From Rhodococcus sp. RD6.2 (GTDB lineage Bacteria; Actinomycetota; Actinomycetes; Mycobacteriales; Mycobacteriaceae): DNA of 64,000 nucleotides. The notes under the pieces are model-generated. The model ran no database searches, was not told the origin of the DNA, and saw only the letters and a list, made by a program, of their open reading frames with translations. Each line of letters begins with the position of its first letter. Within the stretch, counting starts at the first letter, position 1. The stretch covers positions 74,251 to 138,250 of the forward strand of contig NZ_CVQP01000010.1 in assembly GCF_001040705.1 (NCBI RefSeq), given 5' to 3'. This document shows positions 17,842-25,800 of this stretch, piece after piece. A program made the position numbers and the translations under genes.

Positions 17842-17877
17842 TCTCCCACTCCCACTCCCGCAACAGGGATTGGGAGA
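17842..17877 (-). terminator. Terminator after secreted-protein copy 2
   Basis: Arms TCTCCCA and TGGGAGA, 7 bp, just past the copy-2 stop on the minus strand. It is the counterpart of the hairpin after copy 1. Confidence 0.55.
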
Positions 17878-17883
17878 AGTGCC

Positions 17884-18210
17884 CTAACTCAGGGAAGCAA
17901 GCTCGGTGGGGAGGTAGCGGTAGGAGAATATGCAGCCAGGGCTGTCTACCCCCATTTCTACCCAGCTCTGGCAGGGTTCGCTGCTGCCCACAGCGGCGCT
18001 GCCAGACCCGGGCTCAGAGCTGCCCAATGGGGCAAGAATGGGGGGAAGAATGACGTCGGCGATGAATTGGCCGAATTCTGCGACGGAACTGCCGAAGACG
18101 GGGTCGGTCTCCTGGGCCGACGCCGTGCCCCCACCGAGTGCCAGGCCACCGCCGAGCACAGCCGCCGTGACCAGGACGGACGCGCCACGGCGCGCCAGAT
18201 TTCGAGACAT
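17884..18210 (-). CDS. Small secreted protein, copy 2
   Basis: 108 residues. Signal peptide: MSRNLARR, a hydrophobic stretch of Val, Leu, Ala and Gly, then ASA about residue 32 as a likely cleavage site. The mature part of about 76 residues has a hydrophobic segment FIADVILPPILAPLG, a Ser/Gly-rich stretch and two Cys about 12 residues apart, which could form one disulfide. It ends RYLPTELASLS, nearly identical to copy 1. No known family was recognised. The ATG has AAGGAAG upstream, and the same promoter block precedes each copy. Function unknown; a surface or cell-envelope role is only a guess. Confidence 0.75.
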   Translation of the reverse strand: MSRNLARRGASVLVTAAVLGGGLALGGGTASAQETDPVFGSSVAEFGQFIADVILPPILAPLGSSEPGSGSAAVGSSEPCQSWVEMGVDSPGCIFSYRYLPTELASLS

Positions 18211-18354
18211 GCAACTTCCTTCGTTCGAATGTGTGGGACCGGGGCGCCCCCGCCCGACGCGGCGCCCCCCGACCGAGCCAGACTAGGGCGAATCAGCCAG
18301 TCCTGCATACGAATCGGACCCGAGTTTCCGCAGTTCACGGCGTTAAACACGACC

Positions 18355-18394
18355 GGCGGCAGGACCCCCTGCCGCGCTGCGGTCCTGCCGCCGT
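18355..18394. terminator. Repeat-associated hairpin between copies 3 and 2
   Basis: Arms GGCGGCAGGACC and GGTCCTGCCGCC form a perfect 12-bp stem. The same hairpin recurs near 17762 in unit 1 and is decayed near 19005 in unit 3. It may end upstream transcription or separate the copies. Confidence 0.5.
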
Positions 18395-18509
18395 CGGTCC
18401 CGCTCACTTGCGTGATTCGGCCCTAGGGCGTTTCTCCCACTCCCACAACAGGGATCGCGAGAGGTGCCCCAACTGGAAATGCCGGGAAGGGACTTCAGCC
18501 AGTCGCGCA

Positions 18510-18854
18510 CTACGACTCAAAGACCTCGTCGGGGAGGACGCGGATAGGACCAAGACAGCCAGGACCCATCGCCCCTTCGTACCCTTCGTACCACCCGTTG
18601 CAGCCGCTGCCCTCGCCCATGGCACCACTGCCCGAGTCAGCGCTGCCCACAGCAGCGCTGCCCGACTGAATGGGGCCCTCAGCGCTGCCCAGTTGGGCAA
18701 CCAGTGGGGTAAGAATGAAATCAACGATCCAATTGTCGGAGTCGGGGTAGGGCTCCGCGGCCGACGCCGTGCCCCCACCGAGGGCCAGGCCACCGCCGAG
18801 CACAGCCGCCGCGACCAGGACGGACGCGCCGCGGCGCGCCAGATTTCGAGACAT
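18510..18854 (-). CDS. Small secreted protein, copy 3
   Basis: 114 residues. The signal peptide is almost identical to copy 2 (MSRNLARRGASVLV), with ASA cleavage, but the mature part has diverged: YPDSDNWIVDFILTPLVAQLG, a Ser/Gly/Ala stretch, then two Cys 16 residues apart around NGWYEGYEGAMGPG and a variant end IRVLPDEVFES. So the signal and two-Cys layout are kept while the rest changed fast. ATG at 18854 is chosen over an upstream in-frame ATG because it aligns with the other copies and has the same AAGGAAG. Confidence 0.72.
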   Translation of the reverse strand: MSRNLARRGASVLVAAAVLGGGLALGGGTASAAEPYPDSDNWIVDFILTPLVAQLGSAEGPIQSGSAAVGSADSGSGAMGEGSGCNGWYEGYEGAMGPGCLGPIRVLPDEVFES

Positions 18855-19062
18855 GCGACTTCCTTCGTTCGAATGTGGGACCGGGGCGCCCATACCCGGC
18901 ACGGCGCCTCCAACCGAGCCAGACTAGGGCGAATCGGCCAGTCCTGCGGCCGAATCGGATTCCAATTTTTGCAGGTCACAGCGTTAAACACGACCGGAGG
19001 CAGGATCCCCACCGCGCTGCGGCCCTGCCGCAGTGGGTCCCGCTCGCTTGGGTGATTCGGAC

Positions 19063-19932
19063 CTAGCTGCGGCGCAGGCGGCGTTCGCTGGCGACGATAA
19101 GCGCCGTCAGCGCGGCCTCCGGCCCGGTCGCGGGCCGGGGGCGGCGCATCACCACGAAGTCGGCGTCGCCGGGGTCGGGCAGGGCGTGGCCGGGAAGCGG
19201 CACCAGGCCGTCCGGCAGCATCGACTCGGCGTGCACGATGTACCCGAGACCAGCCAGCACCGCCGCGCGCAGGCCGAGCAGGCTGTCCGTCACGCACGTC
19301 GTCCGCCACACGAGCCCCGCCCGCTCCATCGCCTCCATCGCCGCCCGCCGGGTGATGCTCGGCGGGGGATAGGTCACCAGCGGCACCGGACCCGCGGCGG
19401 GATCGACGACCTCACTCTCGGGAGATCCCGCCCACACGAGGCGGTCGCGCCACACCAGCTCCCCGTGCCGTTCCCCGGGCCGGCGCATCCCGAACGCGAG
19501 GTCGAGTTCACCGGCCGCGACCTTCGCCCCCAATGTCTCGCTGAGCCCGACCGTCAGCTCCAGGTCGATCCGCGGGTGACTGCGCCGGAACTCCAACAGC
19601 ACCTCGGGCAGTTCGGCGGCGACGAGGTCGTCGGAGACCCCGAACCGCAGCAGCCCGGACAGGTCGGGTTCCGCGAAATACGCCTCTGCCTGCTGTGACA
19701 CGTCGAGGATGGTGCGCGCGAAGCCGAGCATCGCGGCACCGTCGGCGGTCAGTTCGACGTTGCGGGTGTCGCGGCGCAGCAGTTCCCGGCCGACGGACTT
19801 CTCGAGTCGCGCCACGTGCCCGCTGACAGTGGACTGACTCAGGCCGAGCCGCGCCGCGGCGGCGGTGAACCCGCCTTCGCGATCGACGGCGACGAGGGAA
19901 CGGAGCAACACCGGATCCAGCATCCCCGACAT
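19063..19932 (-). CDS. LysR-family transcriptional regulator
   Basis: 289 residues. The N-terminal helix-turn-helix is at about residues 18–38 (GGFTAAAARLGLSQSTVSGHVARLE), followed by the LysR effector domain with FGVSDDLV and GELDLAFGM. It is divergent from the SBF-type transporter gene with a 75-bp gap, the usual layout for a LysR regulator and its target. Its stop codon is the exact edge of the tandem repeat block. Confidence 0.88.
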   Translation of the reverse strand: MSGMLDPVLLRSLVAVDREGGFTAAAARLGLSQSTVSGHVARLEKSVGRELLRRDTRNVELTADGAAMLGFARTILDVSQQAEAYFAEPDLSGLLRFGVSDDLVAAELPEVLLEFRRSHPRIDLELTVGLSETLGAKVAAGELDLAFGMRRPGERHGELVWRDRLVWAGSPESEVVDPAAGPVPLVTYPPPSITRRAAMEAMERAGLVWRTTCVTDSLLGLRAAVLAGLGYIVHAESMLPDGLVPLPGHALPDPGDADFVVMRRPRPATGPEAALTALIVASERRLRRS

Positions 19933-20007
19933 TTATCACGTCTCTCGATGCGAATAATTGGTCTCATCGACTTTTCCGATACGCGGTGGTCGCCCTACCG
20001 TGGTCGG

Positions 20008-21003
20008 GTGAGGTTTCTGAGCAGGTTCCACGTCGACGGGTTCATCCTGTCGATCATCGTGGTCGCGGTACTCGCCAGCATCTTCCCGGCCTCCGGCGCC
20101 GGCGCGACCGCGCTCGAATGGGCCACGAAGATCGCCATCGCCTTCCTGTTCCTGCTCTACGGCGCCCGCCTGCACCCCCGCGAGGCACTCGAGGGCCTGC
20201 GGCACTGGCGACTGCACTCGGTGGTGTTCGCCGCGACGTTCATGCTCTTTCCGCTGATCGGCCTGGCGCTGCGGATCCTGGTGCCGTCGGTGCTCACCGA
20301 GGAGCTGTACACCGGCGTGCTGTACCTGTGCCTGGTGCCGTCGACCGTGCAGTCGTCGATCGCGTTCACTTCCATCGCCCGCGGCAACGTCGCCGGGGCG
20401 ATCGTCAGCGCGTCGATGTCCAACCTGCTCGGCGTGTTCGTCACGCCGCTACTGGTGATCCTGCTGATGAACACCACCGGCGAGGCGCACGTCGACGCGT
20501 CGTCGATCGTCGACATCGTCGTGCAGCTGCTGATCCCGTTCCTCCTCGGACAACTGATCCGACCGCGGGTCGCGGGATTCCTGCAGAAGTACGCCGAGCC
20601 GACCAAACTCGTCGACCGCGGCTCGATCCTGCTCGTCGTCTACGCCGCGTTCAGCGCCGGCATGGTCGAGCACGCGTGGGACGGGCTGTCCGCCTGGAAT
20701 GTCGTCGCGCTGGTCGCGGTGTGCTGCCTGATCCTCGCGGTCGTGATGACGGCCACCGCGTACGCGGGCAAGGCCCTCGGGTTCTCGCTGCCCGACCGGA
20801 TCGTCATCCTGTTCTGCGGGTCGAAGAAGAGCCTCGCCACCGGCCTGCCGATGGCGGCTGTGCTGTTCGCGGGCCAGCCGATCGGGCTGATCGTGTTGCC
20901 GCTGATGATCTTCCACCAGATTCAGCTGATCGTCTGCGCGGCGCTCGCACAGCGGTACGCGAAGCGCACCGACCCCGACCTGGAGGTCGCGACGGCGGCC
21001 TGA
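20008..21003 (+). CDS. SBF-like (bile acid:sodium symporter family) transporter
   Basis: About 331 residues with nine to ten hydrophobic helices. The segment CLVPSTVQSSIAFTSIARGNVAGAI is the SBF/YfeH-type crossover region, and FCGSKKSLATGLPMA is the second conserved region. It probably moves an organic anion with sodium. GTG at 20008 gives a start right before the first helix; earlier in-frame codons overlap the divergent LysR gene. Regulation by the neighbouring LysR is likely. Confidence 0.82.
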   Translation: MRFLSRFHVDGFILSIIVVAVLASIFPASGAGATALEWATKIAIAFLFLLYGARLHPREALEGLRHWRLHSVVFAATFMLFPLIGLALRILVPSVLTEELYTGVLYLCLVPSTVQSSIAFTSIARGNVAGAIVSASMSNLLGVFVTPLLVILLMNTTGEAHVDASSIVDIVVQLLIPFLLGQLIRPRVAGFLQKYAEPTKLVDRGSILLVVYAAFSAGMVEHAWDGLSAWNVVALVAVCCLILAVVMTATAYAGKALGFSLPDRIVILFCGSKKSLATGLPMAAVLFAGQPIGLIVLPLMIFHQIQLIVCAALAQRYAKRTDPDLEVATAA

Positions 21004-21019
21004 CCCGGTGTGGGTTGGG

Positions 21020-22039
21020 TCAGACCGGGGCGGCGCCCCAGCGGACGGCGGCGGCACCGGCGAAGTCGCCCGCGTGCGCGAAGGCCGACATCACCACCAG
21101 CGCACCATTCGGGATGCGGCCCGCGCGGTTCTCGGTGTCGAGAGTGACGGGGATGCCCGCGCCGAACAGGTTGCCGCACTCGTCGAAGGTGTCCGGATGC
21201 CGCTCGGGCGGAAGCTGCATCGCCTCCCGCCAGTTCCGCAGGAACAGCCGGTTCGGCTGATTGGTGACGAACACGTCCACCTCGTCCGGCGCGACCCCGA
21301 CCTGACGGCACACGTCGTGCGCGACCTCCGGCACCATCCGGTTTCCGCGGGCGTACACGCGGGCGATCTTGTTCTGGTTGAACGCAATCCGGAACTGACC
21401 CGGACCGGGTTCCCAGTACTTGCGCGGCGGGTCGACGTCCGCGTCGGCGGGCGACGGCGCGAACTCGCCCTGTGACCGGCACGCCGTCGCGAGGACCGGC
21501 GCCCGATCGTCGACGACGAGCAGCCCGGCGCCACAACCGTCGCCGGGGATCGCGGCCTGCGGCTGCGAGCGGACCTCGGTCTGCGTGAACACCTGACCGG
21601 CCGCGTTCTGCACCGCGACGATCAGCGCCGACCGCGCACCGTCCTGCTGGAGCAGCTGACGTGCCAGCTTGATCATGTACGGGAACGCCGCGCACCCACT
21701 GTTGTGCACGTCCAGCACCCATTCCGGGTTCGCGCCGAGCCGATACGCCAGCTCTCCGGCGCATCCCTGCAACGGCAGGTCGGGCAGCTGAGTGTGCGTG
21801 AGGATCGCGTCAACGCCGCGCACCGCGTCCTCCCCGGACCGCGCTACCAGCGGCGCGACGGCGCGCATCGCCATGTCGATGGCGCTCTCCCCGTCCGCGA
21901 CGTGGTGCCGGTGCGCGGGTGGCCGGAACATCGGGCTGTTCGCGAGCCGGCTCGGCGCCGCGAACTGGGCGAAATAGTCTGCGTTGACACGATTCTCGGG
22001 AAGGTACGAGGCGACGTCCACCAGACTGACGGTCTTCAC
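21020..22039 (-). CDS. 3-oxoacyl-ACP synthase III-like protein with altered His
   Basis: 339 residues with the FabH/KASIII thiolase fold. The nucleophile is Cys116 in VHNSGCAAF and the Asn of the triad is in GNLFGAGIP (Asn290). The position of the catalytic His, usually HQAN, reads NQPN (Asn260). This predicts weak decarboxylation and possibly acyl-transfer-only or starter-loading chemistry. It is the last gene of an operon with an SRPBCC protein and a ThDP enzyme, 13 bp after the SRPBCC gene. The set suggests a small specialised pathway that condenses an acyl group with a ThDP-bound unit; the product is unknown. Confidence 0.8.
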   Translation of the reverse strand: MKTVSLVDVASYLPENRVNADYFAQFAAPSRLANSPMFRPPAHRHHVADGESAIDMAMRAVAPLVARSGEDAVRGVDAILTHTQLPDLPLQGCAGELAYRLGANPEWVLDVHNSGCAAFPYMIKLARQLLQQDGARSALIVAVQNAAGQVFTQTEVRSQPQAAIPGDGCGAGLLVVDDRAPVLATACRSQGEFAPSPADADVDPPRKYWEPGPGQFRIAFNQNKIARVYARGNRMVPEVAHDVCRQVGVAPDEVDVFVTNQPNRLFLRNWREAMQLPPERHPDTFDECGNLFGAGIPVTLDTENRAGRIPNGALVVMSAFAHAGDFAGAAAVRWGAAPV

Positions 22040-22052
22040 GGCATGCCTCCTC

Positions 22053-22709
22053 TCACAGCCCGGCGGGCGTCAACGGCAGACCGTGCGCATGCCGGTACTC
22101 GCAGATCTGCGTCAGATTGTCCAGCTCGAGCCGGTGACCGGGGTAGAAGACGTCCCAGTAGTCACCCACCCACGCGTCACGACCGGGAAGCGCCTTCTCC
22201 GGGAACGGGTTACGGTCGTAGAACGGGTGGTGACAGTTGGTCCACAGCACCACCGAACCCGGTTTGTCGAGCACCACCTGCGCGTCGACCACCCGCATCA
22301 GGTAGATCATCCACAGGTGCTCACCCTGGTCCCACGCGCAGTGGTAGTCGACGGTCATCGCGTCCGGGCAGGCGCGGGTTCGGGTGTAGATGTCGGTGTC
22401 GCCGTTGCCAAGGAGGTCCTTGCCGAGCCACAGGCCGTCATCGCCGACAGGAGCGAAGCCGCGCAGACTGAACGTCCACTCCTCCAGACTCCGGGTGTGC
22501 GCGAGGTAGTCGTACACCTGCCGGGCCGGCGCCGCGACGAAACCTTGCAGGGTGCAGTAGTCGCCGTAGATCTGGTCGTGCGGGTACACCGAGTGGACCA
22601 TCTCGGCAATCATCGGGTGCGCCTCCTCCGCGGGGGTGTTCTCGATGCGGTGCACCGCGGGCAACGCGTCCGGCGGGATGTCGCTCAGGGCGGCAAGGGG
22701 TTCGGTCAC
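22053..22709 (-). CDS. SRPBCC-family (polyketide cyclase-like) protein
   Basis: 218 residues. The core YGDYCTLQGFVAAPARQVYDYLAHTRSLEEWT, followed by strands and a long C-terminal helix, fits the START/SRPBCC fold used by polyketide cyclases and lipid-binding proteins. The GTG start at 22709 overlaps the TGA of the ThDP gene by four bases and has GGAGGAA just upstream. It may bind or cyclise the product of its two neighbours. No catalytic residues can be named. Confidence 0.65.
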   Translation of the reverse strand: MTEPLAALSDIPPDALPAVHRIENTPAEEAHPMIAEMVHSVYPHDQIYGDYCTLQGFVAAPARQVYDYLAHTRSLEEWTFSLRGFAPVGDDGLWLGKDLLGNGDTDIYTRTRACPDAMTVDYHCAWDQGEHLWMIYLMRVVDAQVVLDKPGSVVLWTNCHHPFYDRNPFPEKALPGRDAWVGDYWDVFYPGHRLELDNLTQICEYRHAHGLPLTPAGL

Positions 22710-24406
22710 GGGGTTCCTCCGGAGTCGTGGGTGTCGGACCGGTCGGCCTCTGCGGGCGGCAGGAACGGCAGGAACGGCGGGATCTCGTCGGGGTCGCAGA
22801 GCACCTCGATGAACACGGGCCCCGGCACCTCCGCGACGGCGGACAGCGCCGCGTCGAGGTCGGCGACGGTTCCCGCGAGGTACGCCGGTACGGCCGGGAA
22901 CATCGCTGCGACGCCCGCGGACAGGTGCGAACTCTCGAACCTGTTGAAGCTGTATCGATCCGAGTACAGCAACCGCTCGCGGGTGACGCACATGCCGTGC
23001 GCGTTGTTGTTGAAGACGACGAACGTCACGGGCAGCGCATGCTGCACCGCGGTGTGCATTTCCATGCCGTGCATGAAGAACGCACCGTCGCCCGCGATCA
23101 CCACGGTGCGGCGGCCCCGCACGAAGGCCGACCCGATACCCGCACCGAACGCGTAGCCCATTCCGCCCATACCGAGCGCGACGACGAACCGGCCGCCGCG
23201 TCGCACCGGCAGGTGGTGCACGATCGCCGCACCGGTGTTGCCCGCATCGACGAACACGTCCACCCCGTCCGGCAGGTGCCGGTCGAGGACGGCGGCCGCG
23301 TCCCGGTATCGAAGGCCCGGTCCGTGGGAGGGTGGCACCGCGACGGCCGCCGGCCGGTGGACGTCGCGGTTCGAGGACGCGGCGGGCACCGGCGCGAACG
23401 CGTCGACGAGGGCGCGCAGCGCTGCCCGCAGGTCACCGGTGCCCGTGTGGGTGGACGGCAGATGCGGAGGCGCGTGGCCGAGGGAAAGCACTGCCACCCG
23501 CCGTAGCAGCTCGTCCGGACCGATGCGGGCGAGCACCGGCATCCGCGTTCCGACGAGCAGACACAGCTCCGAACACCGCACGGCGTCAACGAGTTCCGGG
23601 TGTCCCATGACGCCGGCGACGCCGCAATAGCCTCGGGTGCCCGGGTCCACGACGTCCTTGGCGTCGGGTGCCACCCCGACCGACGCGTCCAGCACCCGGA
23701 CCAGGTCGGCGAGTTCGTCGCGCGCATCCGCGCGGGCCACCTCGTCCCCGGCGAGGACGACGATCTTGCCGCGACGCCGCGCCCGATCGAGTGCCGCGGC
23801 GAGTGCCCCGATGTCCGGTGCGTCCACGGCGGCGGTGGGTGCGATGGAGCCGGGCGACCACGGGTCAGCCGCGGCCTGCTGAACGTCCTTCGGCAGCAGC
23901 AGCACCGCGGGCCCGCCTGCAATCGCCGCCGACACCGCGCGGCTCAGATGCCCGTCCAGGTCCTCGGAGCGCTCGACCCGCGCGCAGTACCGCGACACCT
24001 GGGCGAACAGCGTGACCGCGTCGATGGTGCCGGACAGGCCGCTCGAGTCCTGGAAGGCGCCGCGACCCTCCAGCGTTGTCGGCGGCTGCCCGACGAGCGC
24101 GAGCACGGGTACCCGAGAGGCCGATGCCTCCCCGAGGCCGGCGACCAGGTTCAGCGCACCGCCACCGGACGTGGCCGCGACGACGCCGAGGCCGCCGGTG
24201 CTGCGGGCCGCACCGTCCGCCATCGTCGCCGCCGCGAACTCATGTTTGGCGACTATCCCGGCGATCGGGGCCGCGGTGAGGGCCAGCGCGTCGTAGACGT
24301 CCTCGATGTTCGCGCCGTCGACACCGAACACGTACCGGACCCCACGGTCCGCGAGTGCGTCGACGAGGCGGTCCACCACCCTCACCGCGGCTGCGCCCAC
24401 CGTCAT
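22706..24406 (-). CDS. ThDP-dependent enzyme of the acetolactate synthase/decarboxylase superfamily
   Basis: 566 residues. The catalytic Glu is Glu56 (VAKHEFAAATMADGAAR) and the ThDP/Mg motif is GDGAFFMHG…FNNN at about residues 439–468. The three-domain Pyr–central–PP layout is complete. Such enzymes decarboxylate 2-oxo acids and can transfer the acyl-anion unit to another carbonyl (acyloin or acetolactate type). It heads the ThDP–SRPBCC–KASIII operon. A SigL-type promoter lies 42–69 bases upstream, and the next gene upstream is the anti-sigma gene. Confidence 0.85.
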   Translation of the reverse strand: MTVGAAAVRVVDRLVDALADRGVRYVFGVDGANIEDVYDALALTAAPIAGIVAKHEFAAATMADGAARSTGGLGVVAATSGGGALNLVAGLGEASASRVPVLALVGQPPTTLEGRGAFQDSSGLSGTIDAVTLFAQVSRYCARVERSEDLDGHLSRAVSAAIAGGPAVLLLPKDVQQAAADPWSPGSIAPTAAVDAPDIGALAAALDRARRRGKIVVLAGDEVARADARDELADLVRVLDASVGVAPDAKDVVDPGTRGYCGVAGVMGHPELVDAVRCSELCLLVGTRMPVLARIGPDELLRRVAVLSLGHAPPHLPSTHTGTGDLRAALRALVDAFAPVPAASSNRDVHRPAAVAVPPSHGPGLRYRDAAAVLDRHLPDGVDVFVDAGNTGAAIVHHLPVRRGGRFVVALGMGGMGYAFGAGIGSAFVRGRRTVVIAGDGAFFMHGMEMHTAVQHALPVTFVVFNNNAHGMCVTRERLLYSDRYSFNRFESSHLSAGVAAMFPAVPAYLAGTVADLDAALSAVAEVPGPVFIEVLCDPDEIPPFLPFLPPAEADRSDTHDSGGTP

Positions 24407-24447
24407 CGACCCACCTCCCTTGCCGCCCGACCCAGTGCCTCACCGTG

Positions 24448-24475
24448 AACACGAGAGGAGGTGTCGAACGGTTCA
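24448..24475 (-). promoter_or_regulatory. SigL-type promoter of the ThDP/KASIII operon
   Basis: On the minus strand, TGAACC (24475–24470), a 16-base spacer, then CGTGTT (24453–24448). This fits the SigL promoter consensus reported for Mycobacterium tuberculosis, TGAACC and CGTgtc. It lies between rslA and the ThDP gene. Confidence 0.65.
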
Positions 24476-24482
24476 CCGACGG

Positions 24483-25220
24483 TCAGAAAGCTCTGGTCAG
24501 CAGGACCTGATCCGTGTCCACCGAACGGATGTCGATGCGGTCGATCCACAGCATCGGGACGCTCGTCGTCGCCGACGGGGTCACCGTCTGCCCGGCCGCG
24601 GCCGACCACGTCGCGAGGCTGGTCGTGACACCCGACCGATCGGTCAGCAGCAGTTCGTACTCGGACCTGTCGGTTCCGTAGCCCCCATCGGAGGGCTCCT
24701 CGTAGGTACAGACCACGTCGATCCGGGTGCCCCACTGCTGCGCGCTGACCGACACCTCCGCGGTCAGCGGGCTGGGCACCACCGCCGCCATCGGCTGCGC
24801 GCCCGCCGGCGCCGACGGGCCCTGCGGTGCACCCGGATACGGACCGGTCGGCGAGGTCGGCAGCACCGACACCGCCACCACCACCGCGACCGCCGCCGCG
24901 GCCAGACCCACCCCGACTCCCCCCACCCGTCCCCACCGGCGTGGCGGCCGGGTCCGTTCGAGCAGCTTCGGCAACAGGTCGCGTGGAGGCTCACCCGCCA
25001 CGTCCGAGTGCAGGCCGCGCGGAGCACGATCCAACTCCAGCGCGGTCGCCGCAGGCACCCGGCCCAGCAGCGCGGGAACGCCCGCGACCTCGGCAACCGC
25101 CATCGAGCAGTGGTCACAGTCGTCGAGGTGCCGCTCGTAGGCTCGGCGGTCGTCGGCGTCCAGGGCCCCGAGCACGTAGGCGGCGTCCCAGTGCGCGAAC
25201 GGGTCCAGATCGGTGGTCAC
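24483..25220 (-). CDS. rslA: Zinc-type anti-sigma factor, RslA-like
   Basis: 245 residues. The N-terminal zinc anti-sigma motif is HxxxCxxC (His31, Cys35, Cys38 in RHLDDCDHC), preceded by WDAAYVLGAL as in M. tuberculosis RslA. A single membrane helix lies at about residues 100–120, and an extracytoplasmic domain follows with STPLTAEVSV-type strands and the ending DTDQVLLTRAF. It would hold SigL at the membrane until redox or metal change releases it. GTG at 25220 overlaps the sigL stop by four bases, so the pair is translationally coupled. Confidence 0.85.
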   Translation of the reverse strand: MTTDLDPFAHWDAAYVLGALDADDRRAYERHLDDCDHCSMAVAEVAGVPALLGRVPAATALELDRAPRGLHSDVAGEPPRDLLPKLLERTRPPRRWGRVGGVGVGLAAAAVAVVVAVSVLPTSPTGPYPGAPQGPSAPAGAQPMAAVVPSPLTAEVSVSAQQWGTRIDVVCTYEEPSDGGYGTDRSEYELLLTDRSGVTTSLATWSAAAGQTVTPSATTSVPMLWIDRIDIRSVDTDQVLLTRAF

Positions 25221-25723
25221 GGTGTCACCCCCATCTCCTGCAAGGTCAGGCGCAACGTCCGCAACGCGTAGTGCAGCCGCGACTTCACGGTTCCGTCCGG
25301 GATGTCGAGGGCTTCCGCGATCTGCCGCGTCGACATCCCCTGGTAGTAGGCCCGCACCAGCACCGCGCGATGGTCCGGGGTCAACTGCGTCAACGCGTCC
25401 GCGATCAACCACGAGTCCAGCGCCGCGTCGGTCGTGTCGGGACTCGCCTGCTCCGGTGGCACGTCGGTACCGAACTCGCGGCGGGACCGCGCGCTCCGGA
25501 ACTCGTCGACGATCAGGTTGCGCGCGACGGTGAACAACCATGCCCGCGCCGAACGCTCCCGCTGATCGAGGATCTGCGGACGCCTCCAGGCCCGCAGCAG
25601 GGTCTCCTGGACCACGTCCTCCGCCTGCACCCGATCACCGGTCAGTCGCATCGCGTACCGCCACAGGGCCGCAGCGTGCTCCGCATAGAGCACACGCATC
25701 AGCTCGGCCTGATCCTGCGGCAT
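25217..25723 (-). CDS. sigL: ECF sigma factor, SigL-like
   Basis: 168 residues. Region 2 covers about residues 8–80 (LWRYAMRLTGDRVQAEDVVQETLLRAW, then ARAWLFTVARN), and region 4 about 110–160 (GMSTRQIAEALDIPDGTVKSRLHY). The sequence and the coupled anti-sigma gene match M. tuberculosis SigL–RslA, which controls polyketide synthase and envelope genes. The ATG at 25723 has GGAGG six bases upstream. A SigL-type promoter ahead of it suggests autoregulation. A diverged chimeric copy lies directly upstream. Confidence 0.87.
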   Translation of the reverse strand: MPQDQAELMRVLYAEHAAALWRYAMRLTGDRVQAEDVVQETLLRAWRRPQILDQRERSARAWLFTVARNLIVDEFRSARSRREFGTDVPPEQASPDTTDAALDSWLIADALTQLTPDHRAVLVRAYYQGMSTRQIAEALDIPDGTVKSRLHYALRTLRLTLQEMGVTP

Positions 25724-25740
25724 CCAGCACCTCCGCCATG

Positions 25741-25769
25741 TACACGGTAACGGGGGCGGGTTCGGTTCA
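25741..25769 (-). promoter_or_regulatory. SigL-type promoter of sigL–rslA
   Basis: On the minus strand, TGAACC (25769–25764), a 17-base spacer, then CGTGTA (25746–25741), ending 18 bases before the sigL start. Same elements as the promoter before the ThDP gene, which supports a small SigL autoregulon. Confidence 0.65.
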
Positions 25770-25800
25770 GCAGGCAACGATTCGGATACCGGGCGACCGA

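Larger units (their letters stand above)
17278..19062. repeat. Three tandem diverged repeat units of about 0.6 kb
   Basis: Three head-to-tail units, near 17278–17830, 17831–18427 and 18428–19062. Each carries on the minus strand a small secreted-protein gene, a conserved upstream block (GAGCCAGACTAGGGCGAAT on the plus strand) and a hairpin with arms GGCGGCAGGACC and GGTCCTGCCGCC, intact in the first two units and decayed in the third. The last unit abuts the LysR stop codon, and the TGATTCGG block found there recurs at the end of each unit. The units clearly arose by duplication. Confidence 0.85.

Noticed and set aside
17278-19062. Insertion sequence or composite transposon
   Set aside because: The repeats contain small secreted-protein genes but no transposase or terminal inverted repeats.
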